Made by a program: the position numbers and the translations under genes
Notes under the pieces: generated by a model
Told to the model about the DNA's origin: nothing
Seen by the model: the letters and a program-made list of their open reading frames with translations, nothing else
Databases searched by the model: none
Shown here: positions 24,819 to 36,663 of the stretch, piece after piece
Layout of the letters: each line of letters begins with the position of its first letter
Position numbering within the stretch: position 1 is the stretch's first letter
Assembly (NCBI GenBank): GCA_003996215.1
Contig: QJPP01001580.1
Span: 310,001-374,000, forward strand
DNA length: 64,000 nucleotides
DNA from: Jaltomata sinuosa
Lineage: Eukaryota > Streptophyta > Magnoliopsida > Solanales > Solanaceae
Direction of reading: 5' to 3'

Positions 24819-25110
24819 TCCCTCTTGGCTGATGCATCAAGCTCTCTAGTAAGCGCAACTATCCTATCCTCTATTGAAATCACAGATGCTTTATCTGCAT
24901 CATCTATAATAGAGGATCCACAATGCAACCAAGACTTATTTTGGTGATAGTACTCTCAAGTGAAACCATAGATTGAACCACTAATCGGGGCACCCGCATA
25001 CTCTTTTCAGAGCTACTTTATTTGTTCTTAGAAAAGTGGTATGCCGTGAATTTCAGGAGGTTGAGTACTACCAAACTCCCCTACTCTCTGTATATACTTA
25101 TCCTCTATTT
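24819..25110 (-). pseudogene. Second copy of the transposase remnant
   Basis: The same coding segment as 24175-24400, minus strand: GSTQPPEIHG, then GSIYGF, SSIIDDADKASVISIEDRIVALTREL-type residues in short runs, then a charged run (DASAKRERMRDEV). The last part looks like a coiled coil and is not present in the first copy, which instead runs into the acidic tail. It contains stops where the family should be open. It is followed on the right by the same AT-rich intron-like stretch and LTR start as copy 1. Confidence 0.45.
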
Positions 25111-25217
25111 AAATTGAAGCAAGGATTAATAATAAAAAGATATTAAACTATTTAAACTTAAATAATATAAACTTAAAAAAAATATAAGTTCGAATGAAGT
25201 TCTTACATGTGTCTCTT

Positions 25218-26654
25218 TGTCACGACCTAAACCCGCCGTAATTGGCACCCATACTAAACCCCCATGTGGGAGAACCAACAAACCTTATAAACCATCCAAC
25301 ACTCAGCCAAAAATAGGAAACTAAATAAATCTCATTAATAAAGCCAATAATAAATATCTTGAATGAAGAGTAAGAATAAGTATGCGGAAATAAACCATCC
25401 CTAGAACCTGAAAGTCATCGTACCAAAACTCTAATAATTCTCAAAGAAAAGGGATGCAACCCCAAAATCAAAGTAATATCTAAGTTCAAAATAATGGATG
25501 AGAAAACAAGTGAAGAACTCATGGTAACTTGGAAGATGCAGCTCACCTTTGAGTTCGAATACTGTCTGAATCACATCTGAGGTCTCTAAATAGTTTCCAA
25601 AATATGCCTTGTACTCAACAAAAGAAGAGCATGTTTAGTATTAGTACACAAGAAACAACAGTGTCTTGGTAGTGTCATCGGCCAACCCAAAATGAGAAAT
25701 ATGAACACATAACCATAACATAGTACAAAAAGACAACCATGAACCCTATCATGCAACTCTACTCTTTGTTCATAACGCTTAACCTTGTAACAAGTACAAC
25801 ATAAAGTTCAGTCAATATGAGTCAACAAGAATAACAAGTTAAGTCAAACTATGACCACCAACAAGACTCCAAGTCAACAACCATGACTCGACAATCATAT
25901 AAATCATGTCCCAACTACACAAGTAATAGACAACACAGAATTATGTCACATCTTGCAATTAACCCAGACCACTCAAGGATCCCTAAGACAACAACTATGG
26001 CAATTAACATGCTTATCGGTTTACATAAAGAAACCACCTTTAGCAATTAAGCACACAAACACAGTTCACTCAAGGAACCATTATAATAATGGAAACACTT
26101 AAGCCTGATTCACTCAAGAAACTAACATAATAATGGAAACACTTAAGCCTGATTCACTCAAGGAACCAATATAATTAAGAAAACACATAATCCCCAAATC
26201 ACTCAAGGAACCGTCACACTCACCAATTATCTGTACACACATGTTAAGGGTCTCATGGTTGCCAAATTAGCCATGACCTGCAAGGGACGAGCTCTTGTCC
26301 ATGTACCAAATCCCAAATATCAAGGGTCTGTCAACCTTATATAAACCAATCCCAAGGAGATATCTAAATACTAGTATATTTTACAATAATGACAAATATC
26401 AATACAATCACAACCACAATGATAACATAAACAACACTTGTAAAAACCAATAAGATTTCATTTAAATTCATTGCATGTGATTAACATTTAGCATATCAAA
26501 CAGTTATTCACTTTTTCTAGGACATGCATTGTACAAAACATACTAAGGAATAGTTATCATGCACACATAACACAAATTGGATTTCAACTACATTTAAACC
26601 ATCACCTACCTCAATCTAATCCTGAAATGATCTACTGAACCTGACTTTTCCCTT
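25218..26654 (-). repeat. 3' LTR of element E, truncated
   Basis: About 1.44 kb of LTR starting TGTCACGACCTAAACCC and homologous to 27664-28440. It should continue to a TG start and polypurine tract, but at about 26654 it joins directly to the middle of gag. A deletion has removed the LTR start, all of pol and the end of gag. A 44-bp tandem repeat is inside (26065-26212). Confidence 0.8.
26065..26212. repeat. 44-bp tandem repeat, about 3.3 copies
   Basis: Units start TTCACTCAAGGAACC at 26065, 26109, 26153 and (as ATCACTCAAGGAACC) 26198. The first two are nearly identical and contain ATAATGGAAACACTTAAGCC. It lies inside the E LTR. The other E LTR is cut before this point, so it is unknown whether the array is family-wide. 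Confidence 0.9.
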
Positions 26655-27445
26655 TTCTTGCATCCTCGACATATTGCCCTATTTAAGAGCCAGAAATTCA
26701 TCCTTCTTGTGATCCCTAAGAGTACGGGGCATATACTTCTCCAAAAATAGGGCATGTAATGAGGCCCAAGTCATCAGAGACAAATCGGATGATCGATATT
26801 CCATATGGGCTCTCCACCACTGCTTAGAATCCCCTTGTATTATGAATGTCACAAACTCAACACCATGCTATTGCATAATCCCCAACTTATGTAGTATCTC
26901 ATAGCAATCAAGAATAAATTCAAAAGCATCCTCACCCTCTATACTCGAAAGGAATGAGGTTTCATTTCCAGAAACTTAGTCAGCAACTCATGTTTGGTAT
27001 CAATCATAACAGGGACTAACAACGGATGAAAGAATGCATATATACACAAAGCCTCAGCCATCTTGGGAGCTAAGGTGGTAGTGGGATGGGCTCCTAAAAC
27101 CTAGATAGCCAGCATTGTAAGAATGGATCATGTACCAACCAACCCACTCAAAAATGCAAGAACATGCTGAATAACCTCAGAAGACATCAGAGGATAGGTT
27201 GTATTTCCAATTGGTGCCACCATATTTGGCTCTGTGCTATGCTCATTCTCTACCTCAGCCTCCTCAACGTGATACTAGAGTGGGGGAGGTGATGTCTGCC
27301 TCTGACGGGCCTGGTCAGCTACCACCTGATCTTAACCCCTGTTGGGTGCTACACTTCCTCTTCCCCAACCCCTATCTTGCCCTCGAATAGCCAGTCCCAC
27401 ACCTTGAGTTGCTGCCCTTGCTCTATTTTGCCTAGTGTTCACCAT
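26655..27445 (-). pseudogene. Gag of element E, N-terminal half
   Basis: It starts at ATG 27443-27445 (MVNTRQNRARAATQG). The basic, Gly/Arg-rich N-terminus is followed by the core: SIEGEDAFEFILDCYEILH near 26900-26960, then VEFVTFIIQGDSKQWWRAH near 26810-26870, then LEKYMPRTLRDHKKDEFLALK near 26670-26730. It is cut at about 26655 by the deletion to the LTR. At least five stops and two frameshifts. Close to gag of element D in sequence order. Confidence 0.82.
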
Positions 27446-27647
27446 CTGTGGACAAAAGAATGAAGAGGGTCAGATACAAATTTGGATCACCAAATAGCAA
27501 TTGGAATCAAGTTGTAGCATGAAGAATGAAATAAAAGATAGTTTCCTAAAGTCCTACAGCCTCTTGAAGAAAAGTACAAATAGAACCCTATCGTTTTGTA
27601 AGAATTTACTAGACCTGATTTGGTACGATGAGATTAATGAATCTTGG

Positions 27648-27659
27648 GCTGTGATACCA
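27648..27659 (-). promoter_or_regulatory. Primer-binding site of element E
   Basis: The minus strand reads TGGTATCACAGC, one mismatch from the initiator tRNA-Met type, four bases from the LTR. Confidence 0.8.
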
Positions 27660-27663
27660 ACTT

Positions 27664-28440
27664 TTTAACGACCTAAACCCACTGCGAGTGGAACCTATAC
27701 TAAACTCCTAGTGGGAGAACCAAAAACTAATTAACCAGCCCAACACTTTGTCAAAAATTAAGCAACTAAATCAGATCTCATTAATTAAACCAAAAATTCA
27801 CATCATAAAGAGAAATAATCATAATAACTTGCGGAAATGAATACCCCTAGAATCTAAAAGTCATTGTACCAAAAATCTATTAACTGCCTAAAAGAAAGGG
27901 GATGCAACACCAAAACTAATAAAGTTTGAGTCCAAATAATGAACTAGAAACAACCAAAGAAATCATGGTAGCTCGGAAAATGCAACTCAGCTTTGAACTC
28001 AAAAATCGCCTGACTTACAACTAAGGTCTCGTAGTAGCTGTCGGAATATGCTCTATACTCACCAAAAGAATAGCACATGTAGTATTAGTACACAAGAAAT
28101 AATAGTGTACTAGTAGAATCATCGGCCAGCCCAAAATGCAAAATATGAATATGTAACTGTAACATAGAACAACAGACAACCATGGTTTTTGATTATGCAA
28201 CTCTAATCTAGTTCATAATCATCAACCATGTAACATGTCAAGTCAAATATGACTACCAATAAGCCTCAAGTCAACAAACCTGACTCAACAACCTTATAAA
28301 TCATGTCCAACCACACAAGTAACATGTAAAATAGAGATATGTCACATCTTGTAGGTAACTCAGACCACCCAAGGATCCCAAGGGCATCAACTATGGAAAT
28401 TAGCATGCATCCTAGTTTACATAATAAATGACCTTATCAT
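27664..28440 (-). repeat. 5' LTR of element E, truncated
   Basis: About 780 bases matching the first part of 25218-26654 (ACGACCTAAACCCACTGCGAG onward; about 85 percent by eye). At about 28435-28440 homology stops without an LTR terminus, and integrase of element F begins on the other strand, so this is a deletion or recombination breakpoint. Confidence 0.8.
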
Positions 28441-28795
28441 TGCTTACCTGTTAGCTTTGCCTCTGATGTTTTAAGCTATGCACCCAATCTTTGATGTTCC
28501 GATATTGAGAAAGTATGTTCCATATGAGTCGTATGTGTTGCAGTGGGATTTAGTGTAATTGGAGGATAGTTTTACTTTTGTTGATAAGACAATATCTATT
28601 CTAGCCAGAGATGTCAAGAAGTTGAGGTCTAGAGAGATTCCAGTAGTTAAGGTTTAGTGGAGGCATCATCTGGTCAACGAGGATACATAGGAGACTGAGA
28701 GAGAGATGCAGGCTCAGTATCCGCAGTTGTTTGAGCCTTCAAGTACTCTTTTTTCTTAACTTTTGTGGACGAAAGTCCTTTCTAGTAGTGGATAA
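28441..28795 (+). pseudogene. Element F integrase C-terminus
   Basis: Plus-strand remnant: AMHPIFDVPILRKYVPYESY near 28478, then FVDKTISILARDVKKLRSREIPVVKV near 28580-28650, then a TEREMQAQYPQLFEP tail ending near 28740. It matches the order of the K integrase tail (52303-52779). It gives the 3' end of pol and is followed by a decayed polypurine tract (TAGTAGTGGATAA) and the 3' LTR. Several stops. Confidence 0.8.
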
Positions 28796-29505
28796 TATAA
28801 TGAACCTTCTGGTTATTCCCATATTTTTACTTTTTTTGGACTGTTAGAGCTTGACCCTTCAGTACCCTATCCGTCCGTTAGGTCATTATGACTATTTCCC
28901 TATTTTAGAGCTTTAAATTAGGAAATTATTGACCTTAGTCAATATTCTTACCTAGCATGCTTGAAATAGAATTCCGACGGTTCTGTTAGCTATAGAATGT
29001 AGACTGTGATGATTCCATCAGCTCCAGAATGTTGAGTTTGGGTTAGGTAGGTAATTTGTTTTTTATCCCAAGTGAGCCAGACCTATTTTGGGTGTCTGGT
29101 TAGTATTCGCAAGCATTGACGTAAGTCAATATTTCATCGAAACGACCTCATATTGAAGTTTCATCAATTCCTTGGAGTTTGGAATGTCATTTTCACTCTA
29201 GCTGCATGTTTTGTTTATGAGTATCAGGTTTTGAATATGCCTGAAACCTCTCATGGGATTATCTTATGTTGCTGTTATTTCTGTAGTAGAGTAGCACTTA
29301 GCGCGATCACGTTACAGCACCGTCATTGCGCCCCTGGCGCTTTACCTCTTCAGTGCCATCACACCAGGGCAACGCTATCGTGCAGGTGCCCTGCTCCTCC
29401 TGTTGCATGATCAGGCTAGGGGAGCATGATTGCACTAGTGCTCCTCCTTCCCCTTTAGTGCAATCGCTCCAGGCCACCGGAATAGCGTTGGTCTACAACC
29501 TGCAA

Positions 29506-29513
29506 TATAAATA
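29506..29513 (+). promoter_or_regulatory. TATA box in the F LTR
   Basis: TATAAATA in CTGCAATATAAATAGCTTCC, about 710 bases from the LTR start and immediately after the GC-rich block. A C/T-rich stretch follows (29521-29580), as expected near a plant start site. Confidence 0.6.
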
Positions 29514-31971
29514 GCTTCCTCCCCAAATTTCCATCCATTTCTCCATTTCTTTCTTATTCTAAAACTTTTCCCCTCTCCTTAAAGTTACTTCAAATCAGTT
29601 CCTAGCTGAAGGAATTCATCTGTTGGAGGATTTTATCGCTTCCCTCTTCGTTTGGTAATTTTTTTTTTCCCTAAATTCCCTCATAGCCATGGCAAAACTC
29701 CATCAAAGCCGTTTTGACTTAGCTTGGGGTTGCCTCCTTTGTTGTAGCTGATTGTATGGCCTAGTTGTTTGTTGAGGCGAGGGTTTCACCTCGTGGACCT
29801 TATTCCCTCCCTTCGTGGTACATAATTTCCTCGCTTTTGTTCGTAATTTTTGCAGTTTTTGCATGTTTTCCCTCTTCTTCTCTGGGCTGTTGTAGGCCCT
29901 TTCCTTTATCGAATTGTTCCCAAATTTTGTGCATAAGTTCCTAGTAGTGTTGGGGTCATTATAGTATTTTTTGTTTCTAGTTTCGGGTTATGGAGCCCAA
30001 AGGCTCAATTTTGTCCCAGATTTTGACATGATTGAACTTTTAGCAATATGGGTATCATTAGCTTTATTTTAATGTGTAGATTACATTCTTGATAGTGAGT
30101 TAGTTGTTTGGAACTTCTCGGGGTAGTTCAGCCTCGGGCTTTGGCTTCCTAGTAGCTATTTCATCAGATTCCAGGTAGGTTACGATTTTCCTACCTTAGA
30201 CTTTGAGTATATAGGCTATAATTGTACTATTTAGCATCATTGGGTCGGGTTTACTAGGTTGGCACCCAAGACCTTGTCTGCTTTCTTTGCGTCCATCTTA
30301 TTTCATACGTTCATTTTAGTATTTGATCTTATTGTATAGTATTACCCCTTGTTGCCTCGTGTGGCCTTAATTTACGCATCTGGACCATAGATGGTGGGAT
30401 ATTTAGGAATTTTCATGAGTCCCAGACATTGATTTTTGATTATGGAACTGGTTATCTATGTTGTAGAGCGGATTGAGCCTGTGTAGGTCTAATAGGATGA
30501 TTATGAGCTATTGGGTTGTTGATTGTTTGCGATCATGTCATCATTCTCATGCAAAAAGGGTTTTTTTTCATTTATTTTTCTACCACTATCACAGCAGGCC
30601 TAATTATCACCTATTTTCTAACTTTGCATGGCCCGAGGGCCTATTTTCCTGTATAAATAACTAAAAGTGGGTTTTAAACTAGCTTATGGATTTTCTTAGG
30701 GTAAGAAAGTTTTTGAAAATAATTTTCACACTGATTCTAGACTTTGCTAGGCTAGAGTGCTAGATATGATTTACTTCTGATTTCAAACTGACACTAGCCT
30801 CGGTTGGTCTGGGATGCTAGACATGATTTACTACTGCTTTTGATATACTAGGCTCAGCTGGGCCAGAGCACTAGACTTGACTATTTGCATAAATTTTAGA
30901 CCTAGTTCGATTTTGAGCACTTTATTAGAGATATTGAGAGGTTTATGTGGTCGCAGAGACCTCCATGGACCTTGATGATCCATGCTAAGTGCTACGAGCC
31001 AAAAGTTCTAGAAGAAGGGTACATGAGGTAGTAGAGATATATGGGAGAAGCCTTCCATGGGTCCTATCTACTGGGCCTATGAGCGTCAGAGGAAGTGCAT
31101 ATGGTACCACTGACACTTCTGAGCTTATCACACCATATCATTCTTTATGGGTGCGCTTCCACCCTTATTTTCTATTTATTGAGTGTACGCTCTGATAGTA
31201 TGGGATGCCAGAGAGTTGTTTTTCACTTGTATGTGTTCTTCAGGTGTATGGGCGCCGTTGGGACTATATGTAGAGTCAGTTTATATGCTCTTATCATAGT
31301 ACTTGTTCATGTTATGGTTACTTATGGGTTACTGTTCGCTTATCCCCACTTTGTGCTTTGTATTTCATGCATAACTAAATTTAGTTGTTTTTCCTTCCTT
31401 ACCTATTTATTGAGGTCACCGGTATACCGGCATATTTCTTAAACTCTCTGTTTATATTGTTGATGCAATGATCAAGGTGCATTATTTATTTTTTCACTTG
31501 TGTTTCAGTGATATATCTTCTGTGGCTAGTGTAGTAATCTTATTTTTTGCTTGTCTTCCATCTGATTGCTAGCCTCCATATGCCTCCATCCCCTTGATTT
31601 TGTGACTAACTTCTTCTTATTTGCTTTATATTACTTTTATATCTTATATATGCTCAGTCGCCCTATGATGCCTACATGGTACTTGGTGATTTGCAATTGG
31701 TGCTCATACTACACTTTTGCATCTTCTGGTGCAGATCCTAGTGTAAGCTATTGTTGTTGATCGCGCGCAGACTCGTGCAGTTCCTCCAGACATCAGGAAC
31801 TCAAGGTGAGCTCCTGGCGATCGGGGTTTGACTTTTATCTCTTCTTTTGCACCATGTACTATTTTCTTTATTCCGAGACAGTTGTATATTCTATTTTGTA
31901 CCCTCTAGTACTCTGTATATTTTGTAGCGGCTCTTATACTATGATACATGGTTGTGGTTTGGTTTAGCCTT

Positions 31972-31973
<2 letters not shown>

Positions 31974-32050
<77 letters not shown>
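31974..32050. repeat. TA dinucleotide microsatellite
   Basis: About 77 bases of nearly perfect alternating TA with one phase slip (TAATAT) near 32018, inside the F LTR. Confidence 0.95.
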
Positions 32051-32053
<3 letters not shown>

Positions 32054-32221
32054 CTAGCTATTGTATATTTCTATACCTCTAAAACTTGCTTCTGCTTATA
32101 TTGCTTCTTTCACGTGCTTACCTAGCTAGTAGCCCATTACTAACCATTCTGGGATATGAAGATTAATTCACCTACAAGGGGTTGTAGGTTCCATCATGAC
32201 TTGAGAAATCGGGTCATGACA

Positions 32222-32311
32222 ATATCTCACTGATGTTGTGGTTTCTGTTGGTTTGCTCAATCAAGTGTGGCACAGGGTGCAAGTCATGCCCCCTGGATTT
32301 GGGGCGTGACA
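32222..32311 (+). repeat. Terminal fragment of an H-like LTR
   Basis: 90 bases ending in GCCCCCTGGATTTGGGGCGTGACA, the same terminal hairpin type as the H LTR end (GCCCCTCAAATTTGGGGCGTGAG at 36637). It abuts G integrase at 32312. F seems to have landed in or recombined with it. Confidence 0.55.
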
Positions 32312-33857
32312 ACCCAAATCAAATCATTCTTCTTAAAAGAGTGAGGCAGGCCAGTCACATAATCCATGTTAAGTATTTTCCACTTCCACTCAGGGCTTTT
32401 AAAATTTTGGGCTAACCTACCAAGCCTTTGATGTTTGGATTTGACTTGTTGTCAATTAGGGTATTTAGATACAAAATCTGTTATACTCATTTTCATGTTG
32501 TTGCACCCATAGACTTCCTTATGGTCATGGTACATCTTTGTGCAGAGTTTTTTCCTTCAGCTGTAGTAGGATGGGATTAATTTAGTATTTCTCTTTCACT
32601 TCTGCTACCAAGGATGATTCCTCCATGTTATAAAGAACTATACCACCATCCTCGGAGTCCAAGAAACAGACCCCTAGACTTGTCAAGCTGAGAATATCTT
32701 GAGCCATACCCCTTTTCCTTGCTTAAGATAGGAATACTCCCTATAGACCATCGACCAAGGGCATCAACTACAACATTTTCTTTAATTGGGTGGTATAGAA
32801 TAATAATATCATAATCCTTGATCAATTGAAGTCACCTTCCCTATCTAAGATTTCACTCCTTCTACGTAATAATATACGGAAGACTCTTATGATCAGTGAT
32901 GATATCCATATGGACCCCATAGAGATAATGACTCCATACGTTAGTACGAGCACCACTGCAACAAGTTTGAGATCATTTGTCGGATAATTCCTCTCATGGA
33001 TATTAAGTTGCTTTGAGGCATAAGCCACCAACTTATTATAATGTATCAGGATACAACCCAAACCAACCCTCAAAGCATCACAAATTAACATAAACCCTCT
33101 TGTAGAGTCAATACAAGTGCCGATGTCAATTGTCTTTCAGCTCTTGAAAACATTACTCACAAGCATCCGGCCATTGGAATTTGGTTTTCCTTATGTAAGC
33201 TTTATCAATGGAGCTGATATGGAAGAGAAACCTTCAACAAATCTTTGGTAATAATCAACCAAGCCTAAGAAAATTCAAATCTCTGTGGGTATGATAAATC
33301 TTGGAGAATTCTTTATCGCTTCAATCATATGAAAATCAACCTTAAACCATCATCAGAAATCACATGACCTAAGAATGCCATGAATTTCAATCTGAATTCA
33401 CATTTTGAGAACTTAGCGTACAACTGATGGTCTCTAAGTGATTTCATCACTGCTCAAAGATGGTCTGTATGATCTCTCTCTCTTTGTGAATACACCAAGA
33501 TGTAATTTATGAACACAATAACAAACATGTCAAGTAAAAGCCTGAAAACTCTATTCATGAGATCTAGAAAGGCCGTTGTGGCACTGGTCAGATTGAAGGA
33601 CACAGGGAACTCAAAGTGCCCATACCATGTTTGAAAATCTTTTTTAGGAATGTAAGCCTCTTTGATCTTCAACTGATGGTACCCCAATCTTAATTCAATC
33701 TTGTAAAAACCATTAGCACCTTAAAGTTGTTCAAACAAATCTTTCATTCTTGGATAGAGTATACTTGTTCTTTATTGTAACCTTTTTTAGCCATCAGTAA
33801 TCAATGCAATGCACATACACAATGATCTGTCTTTCTTGCAGACAAATAAGATCGGCA
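32312..33857 (-). pseudogene. Element G pol: RT end, RNase H, integrase start
   Basis: Reading leftward from 33857: RT palm at 33454-33687 with MGYHQLKIKEAYIPKKDF and the catalytic motif changed to FINYILVYS (both Asp of the usual FIDD lost, to Asn and Tyr); RNase H 32822-33091 (VGLGCILIHYNKLVAYASKQL) and 32628-32825 (YHPIKENVVVDALGRWSIG); integrase zinc-finger remnant near 32500-32540 (KMYHDHKEVYG) and the core start MDYVTGLPHSFKKNDLIWV at 32312-32372. It stops at the H-like LTR end at 32311, so the rest of integrase and the 3' LTR are missing here. Confidence 0.82.
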
Positions 33858-35935
33858 TGTAGTGCCTCGAAATATACCGAATTAATTTTAATACTTTGGA
33901 CGAGTATAACTCTTAATCTATAAAGTGTTACATGGTGCACTTTTTAAAATGATGTATAGTGTATATATATATAACTATATATACTATTATATTTGTTGTT
34001 AGTGAGGCCCAATCCCTAATTATCTAAAAAAAGGAATGGAAAAAGAGGGATTGGTTAAGGGGCATGTTAAGTTGCTAGAAAGCAAACTTACAACACTACT
34101 ATTGCACTTTAGAAAAGAAAAGAGAGGAAAATCTTTTCATTTGGTGAAAGCTCACAAGCAGCAACAGTAGCGATTAGTAGTACTAGTACTAGTACTTTAC
34201 TTTTTTGTTTCTTCTCTTTTCTTTAAACAACATCAAGAGAAATTGAAGCAGTTTGGGGAAAATTATACCCAAATATTTAAGGAGCATATAAATTAAGAGA
34301 ATTTTGTGACAACCTCAAGGAATCTTCAAGAGCTAAAGTTGAGATTTGAATTTTAAGAGGTAAATTATTTACCCCACTCTTGAATATGATTATGAATAAG
34401 TATTTGGGTATTTTTGATTTTAATTTTTATTAACTCTTGAAATAGGTCTTTATAATTGGGATTCTTAAGATAGGGGAGAAGATGAATAAAGGTGGATTTT
34501 TTTTGGTAATTCCTACTAATTGAATGATTTATTATTGAATTTTGTAAGTTGGAAAAAATAAGTGATTCACTCCAAATTGTTGTTAAGGAACTTGATTAAC
34601 TATGGGCCTAAATGAAGAATATTAAATTAAATTGATCGGTTAACCTACGGGTTATTGATGAACACATATATTATTTATGTAGTCAATTTATTGTCTAATT
34701 GATGGGGGAAGCTATTGGTTGGTTGTGTAAGGGATACATCTACGCAAGTCGAATTATCCGGGACTTGTGGTACTATGATTATCTAGGAAGACATTCAAGG
34801 TATGTGAAGCTAAATCTTCCTTCGCCGTAAGGCACCATCCTACATAACATAATCCTTCCATAAGGGCCAAAATAGATTACATAAAAATATGAAAACAAGG
34901 TCGTTAGTTGCTTTATGTGTCATTACCTTGTTTAACTATTAACGCTTATACGTACTCTTATTACTCCTTTCGCGTTAAGATTTCTTAATATTTTTCATGA
35001 CCGTAAGTGTCTTTACTTGAATTTCTTGAAATTCACCTGATGTGGATATAAACATGTGTCACACATTATAAATAAAATAAATAGACATAGCATAAATACA
35101 CTTGCTTATGTGATTACCTATACGATATAGCCATAAGTTAAAGTGAGAACTAGCGCTTGGATAGTGATATCATATTTAGGAAGTTAGGTATCATATAGAG
35201 ATCTTACTTAAATTTTTATCTTAAATACTATGTCATAGGCCTTTTAAGGCATTACTTGATAAAAGATAGCGACATGAGGGTATTCATAGGTTTTACTTGA
35301 CACACTCGCGCAATGTGATTATGTGCAAAGGATTGAGATCAAACCATTATAGTGAGATCGTATATTGTGGTGTACACACCCTTGTGGCATCATTTGCATT
35401 TATAGCCAGCTAGAATATCATCTACTGTTTCTCCTGACTTGAGTCGATATATATGCACATATGGCATGCGGTCAAGACCCTCATAGTGAGTCCTCAAAGG
35501 GCGTACCTTATATCAGACCGCAATCATGGCTATACATATAAAATCATAGCAATGAGTACTTGAGCAACATATGCCTTACACGTGACCTGGATCGCCTTAG
35601 GCCATCACATGATTATTTGTATTAAATACAGTGTAAGTACATCATCTAGGCAAGTCATAGGGTCTTTATTGTAATGAATGCTTCTTTGGACGTTATATGA
35701 AGAACTAATAAAGTTGGTGCATAGGTTACAACTTCATATCATACATCTATTACTTATATGTTCATAATTCTTTTGTTTTGACATTTGATTCATATGAGCT
35801 TCCATATTTGTCTACTTATTATTCTTTTTGCTTTACATTCAAGTACATATTGTATATGTACTAATGTCCCTATGTTTGGGGCACTGTATTTTCTTATAAA
35901 TACAGGGTCGGATTCTCATAGATGCAGACACCCCC

Positions 35936-36624
35936 GTTAGGTTCTCTTGTCTCTCATCACCTGGTATTTTGGTGAGCTCCATTTCCATCTGGAGCCATAT
36001 TATGTCTAGTATTTTGGCTATATGTATAGATCTCTAGTTGGGTATATCGGGGCCTATCTCAACAAGTTATTAGTAGTATAATATTTTGTACTCTTTAGAG
36101 GCTTCCCAGATGTAACCTAGTGTCACGTTGTGTAGTTTTCGTTCAAACGACTCTATCGTGTATACATGCAGCATATGTTAGTTATTCTGCTTGTTTATTA
36201 GATTATAACTTTGTATATGTTATAGATTACTCACAAAATAGGTGGTCATAAGGGATTAATTATTCCAAACATCTCAATGTGGGGTATGTTGCCTCATGCC
36301 CCAAACTACGTTAGGTTCTCGTATCGTCATCACCTGGTATTTTGGTGAGCTCCATTTCCATTTGGAGCCATATTATGTCTTATATTTTTGGCTATATGTA
36401 TAGATATCTAGTTGGGTACATCGGGGCCTATCCCGATTAGTTATTAGTAGTATAGCATTTTATAGTCTTTAGAGGCTTCCTAGAAGTTACCTAGTGTCAC
36501 GTTTTATAGTTTTTGTTCAAATGACTCTATCGTGTATACATGCAGCATATGTTAGTTATTCTTCTTGTTTATTAGATTATAACTTTGTATATGTCATAGA
36601 TTACTCACAATATAGGTGGTCATA
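35936..36624. repeat. 374-bp-period duplication inside the H LTR
   Basis: 35936-36250 and 36310-36624 match with a constant offset of 374 (GTTAGGTTCTC, then CATCACCTGGTATTTTGGTG, ending ATAGGTGGTCATA). Identity is about 93 percent by eye. The 59 bases between them are not H sequence in the same sense but an inverted copy of the LTR terminus and its flank. Confidence 0.88.
36251..36307. repeat. Inverted copy of LTR end plus G pol
   Basis: It aligns with the reverse complement of 36643-36700 at about 85 percent over 54 bases. The outer 35 bases are G reverse-transcriptase sequence (plus-strand translation KGLIIPNISMWGM, the RT N-terminal motif), and the inner 20 are the LTR terminus (CCTCATGCCCCAAA). 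It lies between the two copies of the 374-bp duplication. Confidence 0.8.
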
Positions 36625-36663
36625 TGGTTCTTGTCTGCCCCTCAAATTTGGGGCGTGAGATGA

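Larger units (their letters stand above)
24150..25530. repeat. About 712-bp direct duplication of a transposase/LTR junction
   Basis: Copy 1 covers about 24150-24818 and copy 2 about 24870-25530, with an offset of 717 at the coding part and 713 at the LTR start. Both contain the same junction TACATGT..CTCTTTGTCACGACC between transposase-derived sequence and the end of an E LTR. The LTR insertion therefore came before the duplication. Confidence 0.8.
28796..32221 (+). repeat. 3' LTR of element F (3.4 kb)
   Basis: It runs from TATAATGAACCTTCTGG (a decayed TGTAATGACC start) to GGTCATGACA. It is collinear with the C LTRs but much more diverged; for example the block around 30430-30560 matches 18840-18960. 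A GC-rich block (GCGCGATCACG, TTGCGCCCCTGGCGC, GCAATCGC words) is at 29300-29490, directly before a TATA box at 29506. A long TA microsatellite is at 31974-32050. Confidence 0.85.
33858..36663 (+). mobile_element. LTR of family H inserted in G reverse transcriptase
   Basis: About 2.8 kb between two halves of the G RT, from TGTAGTGCCTCG to GTGAGATGACA. No internal coding sequence is seen, so it looks like a solo LTR. Boundaries are good to a few bases; I could not find a clean 5-bp duplication (CATGT against CATAC is the nearest). Its 3' part has a 374-bp tandem duplication with an inverted piece (separate entries). TATAAATA occurs at 35895-35902. Plus orientation is inferred from the TG..CA ends. 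Confidence 0.7.

Noticed and set aside
26065..26212. Possible CRISPR-like array
   Set aside because: The 44-bp units are contiguous without unique spacers, inside a plant LTR.
29153..29514. Two Cys/Pro/Ser-rich frames in the F LTR
   Set aside because: They arise from the GC-rich word block before the TATA box; no start context or homology.
34200..36000. Possible single-copy host gene in the H region
   Set aside because: No open frame over about 60 codons, and the segment is bounded by RT halves of G, so it is an insertion.
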